Shown here: positions 17,791 to 25,406 of the stretch, piece by piece
How the letters are laid out: the number at the start of each line of letters is the position of its first letter
Position numbering within the stretch: the stretch's first letter is position 1
Source of the DNA: Porphyrobacter sp. IPPAS B-1204
Lineage (GTDB): Bacteria > Pseudomonadota > Alphaproteobacteria > Sphingomonadales > Sphingomonadaceae
Assembly: GCA_003724185.1 (NCBI GenBank)
Contig: RHGM01000003.1
Span: 186,001-250,000, forward strand
Direction of reading: 5' to 3'
Length of the DNA: 64,000 bases
The notes under the pieces: generated by a model
The model's input: only the letters and a program-made list of their open reading frames with translations
Databases searched by the model: none
What the model was told of the DNA's origin: nothing
Made by a program: the position numbers and the translations under genes

Positions 17791-17977
17791 CTTTCCGCGA
17801 CGGCAAGTTCGCCCCGCGCCGGCGACCACTTGGTGGGAATGGCCGCAAGACTGTTGTTCATATATATGAGAGGAAATCTGAACGGATTGCGAGCACACCT
17901 GACAGCCACGGTTCATTCGTCGCGGCGTGTCAGGCGCGCTTGCGCCGCGGGCTTGCGGCCCCTAACGCCGCCCGGAG

Positions 17978-18883
17978 ATGACCGCCCCCGCCCCTTCGCC
18001 AGCCCCGCGCCCCTCTGGCCTTGCGCCTGCGCTGGGGGCCTATCTCATCTGGGGCTTCCTGCCGCTTTATCTGATTCTGGTGCAAAGCGTCCCGCCGTTC
18101 GAATTCGTCGGCTGGCGGATCATCTGGACGCTGCCGCTGTGCCTCGTGATCGTGGCCTTCCGCCGCCAGTTTCCCGAACTGCTGGCCGCACTCAAGTCAC
18201 CGCGAAGCCTGCTGGCTCTCGCGGCAAGCGCGGTGCTGATCGGGATCAACTGGTTCGTCTATATCTGGGCGATCATGGCGGGCGAGGTCTATGCGACCAG
18301 CATCGGATATTACCTCAACCCGCTGGTCAATGTGCTGCTCGGCACGCTGGTGCTGGGGGAGAAACTGTCCCGGCGGCAGTGGATCGCTGTCGCCATCGCC
18401 GCCGTTGCCGTGGCGCTGCTGGCGGCAGGCGCGGTCACCAGCCTGTGGATCAGCCTGACACTCGGCTTCAGCTTTGCGCTTTATGGCCTTGTTCGCAAAC
18501 AGGTTGCGGTGGGATCATTGCCCGGCCTCACGATCGAAAGCGCGATCCTGCTGGCCCCGGCCATCGCCATCGCGTGGTGGTATGGGATGAGCCCTGCGGG
18601 ATCATCCTTCGGGCAGGATGCGTGGATGAGCGGCCTCATCATCTTTTCGGGCGTCGTCACGGCGGTGCCGCTGCTGCTGTTTGCCATCGCGGCGCGGCGG
18701 ATGGATTATTCGACGCTGGGCTTCATCCAGTATCTCTCGCCGACGATCGTGTTTTTCCTCGGCCTGTTCGTATTCGAACAGCCGCTGGCGCCCGCCAAGC
18801 TGGCGAGCTTCGTGCTGATCTGGGTCGCGGTGGGCGTGTTTGTCTATGACCTGTGGGCGCGGCGGCGCGCAGCCTCAGCCTAG
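17978..18883 (+). CDS. rarD: EamA-family transporter RarD
   Basis: 301-residue inner-membrane protein of the drug/metabolite transporter superfamily with ten predicted helices arranged as two EamA repeats. RarD features include LGAYLIWGFLPLYLILV, ALAASAVLIGINWFVYIWA, TSIGYYLNPLVNVLLGTLVLGEKLSRRQW and YLSPTIVFFLGLFVFEQP. Substrate unknown (E. coli RarD was named from chloramphenicol resistance). The start ATG has CGGAG directly upstream. The last 9 bases overlap the end of pyrC on the other strand. Confidence 0.88.
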   Translation: MTAPAPSPAPRPSGLAPALGAYLIWGFLPLYLILVQSVPPFEFVGWRIIWTLPLCLVIVAFRRQFPELLAALKSPRSLLALAASAVLIGINWFVYIWAIMAGEVYATSIGYYLNPLVNVLLGTLVLGEKLSRRQWIAVAIAAVAVALLAAGAVTSLWISLTLGFSFALYGLVRKQVAVGSLPGLTIESAILLAPAIAIAWWYGMSPAGSSFGQDAWMSGLIIFSGVVTAVPLLLFAIAARRMDYSTLGFIQYLSPTIVFFLGLFVFEQPLAPAKLASFVLIWVAVGVFVYDLWARRRAASA

Positions 18884-19912
18884 GAACCGCCAGCCGAGCG
18901 TCTGCCCGCCGTGCCAGGGCACAATGTCCTCACCCGTCACCTGCAACACGGGCGGCACCGCCATTTCACTGCGTTCGAGCGTCACGCTCTCCTCGTTCAC
19001 CGGCAGCTTGTAAAAGGCCGGGCCGTGGAGCGATGCGAAGCCTTCGAAACGTTCCAGCGCGCCTTCCTCGTCAAACACCGTGACATAGCTTTCCAGCGCG
19101 GTGGGCGCGCCGAAGATCCCTGCGCAGCCGCAGGCGCTTTCCTTGTCGCGCTTGAGGTGCGGGGCGCTGTCGGTGCCGAGGAAGAACTTGGGGCTCCCGC
19201 CCGTCGCCGCCTTGCGCAAGGCCAGCCGATGCTCCTCGCGCTTGGCCACCGGCAGGCAGTAATTGTGCGGCTGGATGCCGCCGACCAGCATGGCGTTGCG
19301 GTTGATGTGGAGGTGCTGGGGGGTGATCGTCGCGGCAACCTGCGGGCCGGCCTCCGTCACGAAATCCACCGCGTCGGATGTAGTGATATGTTCGAACACC
19401 ACCCGCAGCTTCGGAAACGCCGCAACAATTGCGCGCAAGTGCCGTGCGATAAACTCTTTCTCCCGGTCGAACACATCCACCGAATGGTCCGTCACCTCGC
19501 CGTGGATGCACAGCACGATATCCTCGGCCTCCATCCGGGCGAGGACGGGATAGAGCTTCTCGACATTGGTCACGCCGGCAGCCGAGTTGGTGGTGGCGTT
19601 GGCGGGGTACATCTTGGCCGCGGTGAACACGCCAGTCGCCGCACCGCGGGCCAGATCGTCGGCATCGGTGTTGTCGGTGAGATAGCAGGTCATCAGCGGC
19701 GTGAAGCGCACACCTTCGGGCACCGCCGCCATGATCCGATCCCGGTACGCCGCGCCCAATTCCGTCGTCGTCACCGGCGGGGTGAGGTTGGGCATCACGA
19801 TTGCGCGGGCAAACTGGCGCGCGGTGTAAGGCACCACTTCGCGCATGATCGCGCCATCGCGGAAATGCAGGTGCCAATCATCAGGGCGGCGGATCGTGAG
19901 GCGGTCGGTCAT
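18875..19912 (-). CDS. pyrC: Dihydroorotase (class II, dimeric)
   Basis: 345-residue zinc enzyme of pyrimidine synthesis, closing carbamoyl-aspartate to dihydroorotate. Metal ligands are visible: DDWHLHFRDG at the N terminus, the carboxylated lysine in FTAAKMYPANATTNS, the His in CIHGEVTD and VVFEHITT, and the Asp in FLGTDSAPH. Length fits class II PyrC. pyrE is also in this window (36.2 kb) but far away. Divergent from ygfZ with only 38 bases between starts. Confidence 0.96.
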   Translation of the reverse strand: MTDRLTIRRPDDWHLHFRDGAIMREVVPYTARQFARAIVMPNLTPPVTTTELGAAYRDRIMAAVPEGVRFTPLMTCYLTDNTDADDLARGAATGVFTAAKMYPANATTNSAAGVTNVEKLYPVLARMEAEDIVLCIHGEVTDHSVDVFDREKEFIARHLRAIVAAFPKLRVVFEHITTSDAVDFVTEAGPQVAATITPQHLHINRNAMLVGGIQPHNYCLPVAKREEHRLALRKAATGGSPKFFLGTDSAPHLKRDKESACGCAGIFGAPTALESYVTVFDEEGALERFEGFASLHGPAFYKLPVNEESVTLERSEMAVPPVLQVTGEDIVPWHGGQTLGWRFLG

Positions 19913-19950
19913 GGCTTCCCCTTAGCTTTGGGCATGCCTATCTGTCACGC

Positions 19951-20685
19951 ATGATGGCAACCCACCTGACCGCCCGCGCCCTGATCCGCCTTGCCCCGCT
20001 TGACGAAGGCGAAGATGTCGCGGCCTTCCTGCAAGGCCTTGTCACCAATGACACGGCTGGCCCGCTGCCCTGCTACGCCGCGCTGCTGAGCGCGCAGGGC
20101 AAGCACCTGTTCGATTTTCTGGTGTGGGCCGATCCGGCGGGGCTGCTGCTCGATTGCGAGGCGGCGCTGGCCGATGACCTCGTGAAGCGGCTGTCGATGT
20201 ACCGGCTGCGGCGCAAGATCGCGATCACACGCGACGAATCGCTCGCCGTTCACTGGAGCCCCGTGCCGCACCCCGGCGCTGTCCCTGATCCGCGCCTGCC
20301 AGAGCTCGGCCATCGCTGGCTGGCCCCGGCTGAAGGCAATCCCGCCGATGCCGCATGGCTGGCCCACCGCCTCCAGCTGGGCGTGCCGGAGGGCCGCGCC
20401 GAACTGGGCGATATCCTGTGGCTGGAAACCAACGCGGTCGAGCTGAACGGCGTCAGCTTCACCAAGGGATGCTATGTCGGGCAGGAGAACACGGCGCGGA
20501 TGAACTGGCGCCAGAAGGTCAACCGCCGGCTGGTGGTGGTGCCGCTGGGCGAATCGGACGAAGCGCGGCGGGTGGCGGCCTATCCAGAGCTTGGCTTGGC
20601 GGTGGATCACCTGCGGGTGGAGAACCTCGATCCCGCCGCCCTGCCTGACTGGCAACGCGCAGGCGTGGCTGCGCCCGAAGCCTAG
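19951..20685 (+). CDS. ygfZ: tRNA-modifying / folate-binding protein YgfZ
   Basis: 244-residue member of the YgfZ/Caf17 (GcvT-like) family involved in Fe-S cluster protein maturation. The family motif KGCYVGQE is present in SFTKGCYVGQENTARM, with the folate-binding region before it (RLAPLDEGEDVAAFLQGLVTND). Somewhat shorter than E. coli YgfZ (326), which is usual for alphaproteobacteria. The 3' end overlaps the convergent tetR gene by 4 bases. Confidence 0.9.
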   Translation: MMATHLTARALIRLAPLDEGEDVAAFLQGLVTNDTAGPLPCYAALLSAQGKHLFDFLVWADPAGLLLDCEAALADDLVKRLSMYRLRRKIAITRDESLAVHWSPVPHPGAVPDPRLPELGHRWLAPAEGNPADAAWLAHRLQLGVPEGRAELGDILWLETNAVELNGVSFTKGCYVGQENTARMNWRQKVNRRLVVVPLGESDEARRVAAYPELGLAVDHLRVENLDPAALPDWQRAGVAAPEA

Positions 20686-21275
20686 GCGGCGTGTTCGGCG
20701 AGGCTCGCTTCGAGCATCGCCGTTGCCCGTTCGCGCGCCGCATCGCGTGGCAGGCCCAGCGATTTCGCCAGCGCCCCGCCAATCAGCGCATCGCCCAGCG
20801 CCATCAGCACAAGCGACAGCGTGTCGCGGTGCAGGCGGCGTTCGGCCACGTGCTGGGGCGGTTCGTCCGGGGCGAGTTCATCGAGCAGATCGTGGATCGT
20901 GCTGATAATCGGGTCGAGCGCATCCTCATTCCCCGTCAGCAGCATCCAGCTGGTAAGCGCGCCTGCGCCTTCGCGGTCAAAGGCATCAAAGGCGAGATCG
21001 ACCACCTCACGCGCCGATCCGAGCCCGGCGCGGCTGGCGTGGACGGCTTGCAGGATCGTTTCGCACACGGAACGCGCCAGATGCTCAGCCAGCGCCTTCT
21101 GCAGGCCCGATGCCGATCCGAAATGATGCAGCAGGTTGGCATGGGTGCGCCCGATGCGGGATGACACCGCCTTCAGCGTCACCGATTGCGGCCCCGTTTC
21201 GATCAGCAATGCACGCGCAGCAGCCAGTGCAGAGCTGCGGGATTCCTCGGGCGTTAACCGTTTGCGTGCGACCAT
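20682..21275 (-). CDS. TetR/AcrR family transcriptional regulator
   Basis: 197-residue one-domain repressor. The N-terminal helix-turn-helix is clear (ARALLIETGPQSVTLKAVSS, then RIGRTHANLLHHFGSASGLQ, residues 19-59); the C-terminal ligand domain is all-helical. No obvious target gene stands divergent to it; the nearest genes are ygfZ (convergent) and a GNAT gene 47 bases upstream on the same strand, so it may be co-transcribed with the latter. Confidence 0.88.
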   Translation of the reverse strand: MVARKRLTPEESRSSALAAARALLIETGPQSVTLKAVSSRIGRTHANLLHHFGSASGLQKALAEHLARSVCETILQAVHASRAGLGSAREVVDLAFDAFDREGAGALTSWMLLTGNEDALDPIISTIHDLLDELAPDEPPQHVAERRLHRDTLSLVLMALGDALIGGALAKSLGLPRDAARERATAMLEASLAEHAA

Positions 21276-21322
21276 AAGTCTGCGGCTCTAGGGGATTTTG
21301 CAGATGCGAACAAGGTCCGGGT

Positions 21323-21859
21323 TTACGCCGCGCGGGCTACCGGGGCCGGGTCCATGTCTGCCTCCAGGTCGAGCGCATACTCGACCGAATCCACCTCCGC
21401 GCCGCGGGCCAGACTGAAACGCTTTCCGGGCCGCCCGATCGGGACGAAGCCAAGCTTGCGCAGCACCTTGCCCGATGCCGGATTGTCAGCAAAGTGCCCC
21501 GCCGTCAGCCGCTTGTGCCCAAGCGTGCGGGCAATCCGCAGAACCGCGGCGGAGGCTTCGGTGGCATAGCCCTGCCCCCAATGCGCACGCGCGATCCAGT
21601 ATCCGATTTGCGGCTCGCCCTCATGCTCGCTTATCCCCGCCGCGCCGATCACGCCGACACCGGGAAGCGTCACAAGGAAATGCGGCAGGTACGGGTTCTG
21701 CACGAGCGCGGCGTAGGAGCGCGCATCCTCGATCGTGTAGGGCCACGGCGCGCGGGCAAGGTTGCGCACGATGCTCTCCTCACCGATCCCGGCAAGGATT
21801 GCGCCGCAATCCTCGGGAAAAGGCGGTCTCAGGAACAGTCTTTCGCTGCGATGGAACAC
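21323..21859 (-). CDS. GNAT family N-acetyltransferase
   Basis: 178-residue acetyltransferase of the RimJ/RimL-like GNAT group. It begins SERLFLRPPFPEDCGAILAG and holds the acetyl-CoA binding motif in HWGQGYATEASAAVLRIA followed by ADNPASGKVLRKLGFVPIG. The start is a GTG with GGGAGAGA upstream. It lies downstream of rplU-rpmA on the same strand, separated by a strong terminator; readthrough could supply its mRNA. Confidence 0.85.
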   Translation of the reverse strand: MFHRSERLFLRPPFPEDCGAILAGIGEESIVRNLARAPWPYTIEDARSYAALVQNPYLPHFLVTLPGVGVIGAAGISEHEGEPQIGYWIARAHWGQGYATEASAAVLRIARTLGHKRLTAGHFADNPASGKVLRKLGFVPIGRPGKRFSLARGAEVDSVEYALDLEADMDPAPVARAA

Positions 21860-21955
21860 GTCGTCTCTCCCTCGCCCCGCGCCGCCCTAGGGCCAACGCA
21901 TGACAATTTTAAGGCCGCGAAACTTTATGATTCCGCAGGTATCGAGGGAGAACGG

Positions 21956-22000
21956 AAAAAGGGAGACGGACCCCCTCTGGTGAGGATGGTCCTGTCTCCC
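21956..22000 (-). terminator. Rho-independent terminator after rplU-rpmA
   Basis: Read leftward: GGGAGACAGGACC, 15-base loop, GGTCCGTCTCCC, then TTTTT. Twelve base pairs with one bulged A. It closes the rplU-rpmA operon. Two further hairpins lie between it and the rpmA stop (22007-22025 and 22040-22064), and one arm can pair elsewhere (see findings). Confidence 0.88.
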
Positions 22001-22066
22001 TCTGATGATCGGTCTTTCACCGATCGGGACCATCCTTGCGGACGATCCCTTTAGCGAATCGTCCGC

Positions 22067-22336
22067 TTATTCGGCGGCTTCGGCCATCGCATCTACGCTG
22101 ACGTATTTGCGGCCGAGCTTGCCCGAGTGGAATCGCACCACGCCTTCGGCGAGCGAATAAAGGGTGTGATCCTTGCCCATGCCGACATTGACGCCCGGGT
22201 ACACGCGGGTGCCGCGCTGACGGATGATAATGTTGCCGCCGATCACTTCCTGACCGCCGAACTTCTTCACGCCAAGGCGACGACCGGCCGAATCACGACC
22301 GTTACGCGACGAACCGCCTGCTTTCTTGTGTGCCAT
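22067..22336 (-). CDS. rpmA: 50S ribosomal protein L27
   Basis: 89-residue ribosomal protein with the full L27 pattern: [20 protein letters not shown] at the N terminus, then [19 protein letters not shown]. No N-terminal cleavage extension of the Firmicutes type. It follows rplU by 14 bases in the standard L21-L27 operon. Confidence 0.98.
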   Translation of the reverse strand: MAHKKAGGSSRNGRDSAGRRLGVKKFGGQEVIGGNIIIRQRGTRVYPGVNVGMGKDHTLYSLAEGVVRFHSGKLGRKYVSVDAMAEAAE

Positions 22337-22350
22337 GGTTCAGTCGCTCC

Positions 22351-22731
22351 TTATTCGGCCGACGCGGCGGCTTCAGCCGGCGCTTCGGTCTTGGTCTTCT
22401 TGGCAGCCGCCTTCTTGGCAGGCTTGGCTTCTTCAGCGCCCACGGCGGTGATGCGCAGCAGGGTCATCTGCTGGCGATGGCCGTTCTTGCGGCGATAGTT
22501 GTGACGGCGACGCTTCTTGAAAACGATCACCTTCTCGCTCTTGGCCTGAGCGATGATTTCCGCCGAAACGGTCACCTTGCTCGCGTCGGCGAGATCGTCA
22601 CCTTCACCGGCGAGCAGGATGTCGCCCAGCGTGATGGTGTCACCGGCTTCGCCAGCGAGCTTTTCAACGGCAATCTTGTCTCCGGCGGCAACACGGTACT
22701 GCTTGCCGCCAGTGCGCACTACAGCGAACAT
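22351..22731 (-). CDS. rplU: 50S ribosomal protein L21
   Basis: 126-residue L21; the core ([19 protein letters not shown] to [13 protein letters not shown]) is about 95 residues and is followed by a roughly 30-residue Lys/Ala/Glu tail ([20 protein letters not shown]), a common extension in alphaproteobacteria. First gene of the rplU-rpmA operon, with a promoter about 100 bases upstream. Confidence 0.98.
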   Translation of the reverse strand: MFAVVRTGGKQYRVAAGDKIAVEKLAGEAGDTITLGDILLAGEGDDLADASKVTVSAEIIAQAKSEKVIVFKKRRRHNYRRKNGHRQQMTLLRITAVGAEEAKPAKKAAAKKTKTEAPAEAAASAE

Positions 22732-22837
22732 GGCTTTATACTCTCAAGTCTGTGCAGGTCCGATTGGGCCAGCGGATGCCGGTTCAACCGATCAGCAATG
22801 CGAGGCGTGCGCGGATGCAGCCCCGGAAAGATGCGTG

Positions 22838-22866
22838 CCGTTAGGGGAAAGGCGGGGCCAAGTCAA
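22838..22866 (-). promoter_or_regulatory. Sigma-70 type promoter of rplU-rpmA
   Basis: Read leftward: TTGACT (22866-22861), 17-base spacer, TAACGG (22843-22838). This gives a leader of about 100 bases before rplU, room for an L21-type leader structure. Hexamers and spacing are near consensus for alphaproteobacterial housekeeping promoters. Confidence 0.6.
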
Positions 22867-22966
22867 CGCCCGCCGACAAGGAAAACCTGACCAAAAGCAT
22901 GATGAAGGCGGGTGTGAGGTCTCTTTGCCATCCGGGAGTGTCATGCTAACAGGACATGGGATCTAT

Positions 22967-23467
22967 ATGCGCTTTGAACTGAAAACATCTGGAATTTTGG
23001 CGCTGCTGGCGGCGGTGGCGGGCGGCTGTGCCGGGGATTCGGGCGATTACCCTTCGCTCGCAATGCGCCCCTTCGAAAGCGGCGTTCCGGTCGAAACCCC
23101 TGCCCCGGCCACCCCGATTCGCCCTGCAACCCCGGCTGCCCGCGTGGCAGAACTGCGCCAAGCAGGGACCGCAGCGCACGCCGCCTTTGTTGCGCAGGAG
23201 GCCGAGGCCGCCCGTTTCGCCCGCGCAGCGGCGGGCCTGCCGTTTGAAAGCAATGCCCGGGCAACAGCGATGGTGGCAATGGCCGATCTGGATGCCAAGC
23301 GCGCTGCCACGGCAGGCACGCTGGCCGCCATTGATGTGCTGGCGGCAGAGGCTGCGGGCGCGCTGGTGGCCGATCCGGCGCTGGGCGCGGTGCAGACCGA
23401 GATTGCCGCGCTGGTCGCCCGCGAGGACGAAGCTATCGCACGGCTGTGGGAGGTGATGGGATCATGA
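22967..23467 (+). CDS. Small Ala-rich lipoprotein, function unknown
   Basis: 166-residue protein starting MRFELKTSGILALLAAVAGGC, a signal peptide with a probable lipobox ending in Cys22. After a Pro-rich linker (ETPAPATPIRPATPAARV) the rest is a long, Ala-rich helical region of about 100 residues that could form a coiled coil. I recognise no family. The start at 22967 is chosen for the signal peptide and GGGA upstream; the frame is open much further 5' but crosses the rplU promoter. Its stop overlaps the start of the FNR-type regulator (ATGA), so the two are translationally coupled. Confidence 0.6.
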   Translation: MRFELKTSGILALLAAVAGGCAGDSGDYPSLAMRPFESGVPVETPAPATPIRPATPAARVAELRQAGTAAHAAFVAQEAEAARFARAAAGLPFESNARATAMVAMADLDAKRAATAGTLAAIDVLAAEAAGALVADPALGAVQTEIAALVAREDEAIARLWEVMGS

Positions 23468-24153
23468 ACCTTGCGTGCAGCACCTGCCCGGTCAAAGAAA
23501 CCGCCGCCTGCGCGGTCCTTACCACCGAAGAACGCGATGCGATGGCGGCCGCCGGGCGCACCCGGACCCTGAAGCGCGGCGAAATGCTGTTTGCTGCGGG
23601 CGATGAAGAAGCCGCCTGCGCAACCTTGCTGACGGGCGCCCTGAAGGTGTCCGCCATCGATCAGGACGGGAACGAACAGATCCTCGCGCTGGTCCACCCT
23701 GCAGGCTTCATCGGCGAACTGTTTGCGCCTTTTGCCCATCATGATGTGGTGGCGCTGACCGAAAGCCGCCTGTGCACCTTTGCCAAGCGCGATATCGAAC
23801 GCGCGATTGAGGATTACCCCGCCCTCGCCCGCGCCCTGCTGCGCCGCAGCCAGGCCGATCTGCTGGCGACCCGCAACCTGCTGGAACTGACCGGCCATGC
23901 CAGCGCCGAGGCGCGGCTGGCCGCTCTGCTCCACGATTTCGCTGCGGCGGCGAGCGAAAGCTCGTGCCATCTGGCGCAGCACTTCGAACTGCCGCTGACC
24001 CGCGGCGAAATCGCCAACATGCTCGGCCTCACCATCGAAACGGTCAGCCGCAAGCTGGGCGAGTTGGAGGACATGGGCGCGATCCGGCGCGAGGGCAAAC
24101 GCGGCATCGCCTTGCTGGATGCCGCGCTATTGCAGGATATCTCCGGACGGTAG
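23464..24153 (+). CDS. FNR-type Crp family regulator with Fe-S cluster cysteines
   Basis: 229-residue Crp/Fnr regulator. Cysteines C5, C8 and C16 at the N terminus plus C104 in SRLCTF match the positions of the four [4Fe-4S] ligands of FNR (C104 aligns with E. coli C122), so oxygen sensing is predicted. The cyclic-nucleotide-like beta roll spans about 30-125, and the helix-turn-helix is RGEIANMLGLTIETVSRKLG (180-199); E192, S195 and R196 are the FNR-type contacts that read TTGAT-N4-ATCAA. Two such sites occur in this window (24704 and 63464). It overlaps the upstream lipoprotein gene by 4 bases. Confidence 0.9.
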   Translation: MNLACSTCPVKETAACAVLTTEERDAMAAAGRTRTLKRGEMLFAAGDEEAACATLLTGALKVSAIDQDGNEQILALVHPAGFIGELFAPFAHHDVVALTESRLCTFAKRDIERAIEDYPALARALLRRSQADLLATRNLLELTGHASAEARLAALLHDFAAAASESSCHLAQHFELPLTRGEIANMLGLTIETVSRKLGELEDMGAIRREGKRGIALLDAALLQDISGR

Positions 24154-24158
24154 AGGTT

Positions 24159-24196
24159 TCGGGGCGGCGACGAGGGAGAGGGAGCCACCGCCCCGA
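24159..24196. terminator. Stem-loop between convergent fnr and membrane-protein genes
   Basis: TCGGGGCGG, 20-base loop, CCGCCCCGA: a perfect 9-bp stem in the 58-base convergent gap. No U-run on either side, so it is a weak or factor-assisted bidirectional terminator at best. Confidence 0.4.
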
Positions 24197-24211
24197 GGGG
24201 AGCTTTACGCG

Positions 24212-24649
24212 TCAGGCCACAATCGCGGCGATCACCGCCACGGCGAGGCCCCACACCACCAGCAACACCGGCAGGATCAGCACCTGAATGGTGGCATCCT
24301 TGGGTGCCAGCCGCCCGGTCTCGGTCATGATCCCGCGGCGCTCGAACTCGCCGAGGGTCTGCGGCTCGGATGTGTTGCCGGCCAGCCGGGTCCAGATCGT
24401 CGGAATGCCGAAGCCCGCAACGATGAAGAGCACGAAGATCGCCATCGGGATCGCCAGCACCGGATTGGCAAAGGCGCTGCCAACGATCAGCAGGAACGCC
24501 AGATAGCAGCCCACAGTCGCTCCGTAGAGCGCGGTCGGCAGGCCGAAATTGCGGTCTGCCTCAACCTGATGGCGCACAGTGGCTTCGGTGGGGAGTTCGA
24601 CAACGCGGGCATCACCGCGGGCGATAAGGTCGTGGACGATGTGGCTCAT
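24212..24649 (-). CDS. Small membrane protein of unknown function, predicted FNR target
   Basis: 145-residue protein with a soluble N-terminal part of about 45 residues (rich in charged residues), two adjacent hydrophobic segments (GATVGCYLAFLLIVGSAFA and LAIPMAIFVLFIVAGFGIP), a loop of about 30 polar residues and a third hydrophobic segment at the C terminus. No family recognised. The start at 24649 has a very strong AAGGAGG. Upstream is an FNR box whose centre is about 61 bases before the ATG, with GATAAT at the -10 position expected of a class II FNR promoter, so expression is predicted to rise when oxygen falls. Confidence 0.7.
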   Translation of the reverse strand: MSHIVHDLIARGDARVVELPTEATVRHQVEADRNFGLPTALYGATVGCYLAFLLIVGSAFANPVLAIPMAIFVLFIVAGFGIPTIWTRLAGNTSEPQTLGEFERRGIMTETGRLAPKDATIQVLILPVLLVVWGLAVAVIAAIVA

Positions 24650-24676
24650 GGTGATCCTCCTTGATGTTGGAGGCAT

Positions 24677-24717
24677 GATTATCCAGCAGTGCGCGGGCCT
24701 GCTTTGACGCCGATCAA
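24677..24717 (-). promoter_or_regulatory. FNR box and -10 element for the 24212 membrane protein
   Basis: TTGATCGGCGTCAA read leftward (24717-24704) is a near-perfect FNR/FixK site. GATAAT follows 28-33 bases after its centre, which places the site at -41.5, the class II activator position. The same site read rightward is TTGACGCCGATCAA. Confidence 0.8.
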
Positions 24718-24718
24718 A

Positions 24719-25165
24719 TCAGCTTTGCCAGCGGGCGAGATCGCTGTGGTCCTGCGCACGCGGTTCGATCCAGTGCCATTGTCCGGCGCGTTTTTCGCGC
24801 TTCCAGAACCACGCCGCGCTTTTGAGGTGGTCCATGCAGAAATCGACCGCATCGATCGCATCGCGGCGGTGGAGCGCGGCGGCGGAGACGCAGACAATCG
24901 GCTCACCCGGGCGCAGCACGCCGACGCGGTGGACCATCAGCAGGCCCATCAGCGTGAAGCGGTCAAAGGCGCGGTCCGCCAGATCGTGCATCCCGGGCAG
25001 GGTCAGCGGTTCGTAATGGGTAAGCTCCAGCGCCTCCACGCCTTGATCATGCCGCACCTCGCCCACGAAGGTGCACACGCCCCCCAGCCCCGGATTGGCC
25101 TGTGTAAAGGGGCCGATCAGCGTGCCGGGGATGAACATCCGGGTGAGCAGGCGGATATCGCGCAT
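24719..25165 (-). CDS. moaE: Molybdopterin synthase catalytic subunit MoaE
   Basis: 148-residue large subunit of molybdopterin synthase, which adds two sulfurs from MoaD thiocarboxylate to precursor Z. Family motifs are GGVCTFVGEVR, LELTHYEPL, HRVGVLRPGE, and the conserved lysine region SAAWFWKREK. It overlaps the moaD stop by one base (TGATG). Confidence 0.95.
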   Translation of the reverse strand: MRDIRLLTRMFIPGTLIGPFTQANPGLGGVCTFVGEVRHDQGVEALELTHYEPLTLPGMHDLADRAFDRFTLMGLLMVHRVGVLRPGEPIVCVSAAALHRRDAIDAVDFCMDHLKSAAWFWKREKRAGQWHWIEPRAQDHSDLARWQS

Positions 25166-25404
25166 CAGCCCCCCGAAACCGGCGGAAGCAGGGCGATTTC
25201 GTCATCCTCGCCCGCCTGCAATGCCGCCTTGTCAGCCAGCAGCGCGCCGTTGACCGCCACCCGAACGCGCGGATCGTCGATGGCTTCGGAGAGCGTTTCA
25301 GGCAGCGCCGCCTTCAGCCCCGCCCAGTCAAGCGGTCCGGCAAGGCTCAGAGCAGGCGCACCGCCAAGATCGGCAAGCTTGCCGAGCAACACCACCGTGG
25401 TCAC
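25165..25404 (-). CDS. moaD: Molybdopterin synthase sulfur carrier subunit MoaD
   Basis: 79-residue ubiquitin-like sulfur carrier. The C-terminal Gly-Gly needed for adenylation and thiocarboxylation is present (LLPPVSGG), and the beta-grasp pattern VRVAVNGALL and DEIALLPP is clear. Two bases separate it from moaA, and it overlaps moaE by one base, so the three are co-translated. Confidence 0.93.
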   Translation of the reverse strand: MTTVVLLGKLADLGGAPALSLAGPLDWAGLKAALPETLSEAIDDPRVRVAVNGALLADKAALQAGEDDEIALLPPVSGG

Positions 25405-25406
25405 CC

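Noticed and set aside
17859-17868. Palindrome CATATATATG as an operator
   Set aside because: Short, AT-only core, no second copy nearby; it is more simply part of an AT-rich promoter stretch.
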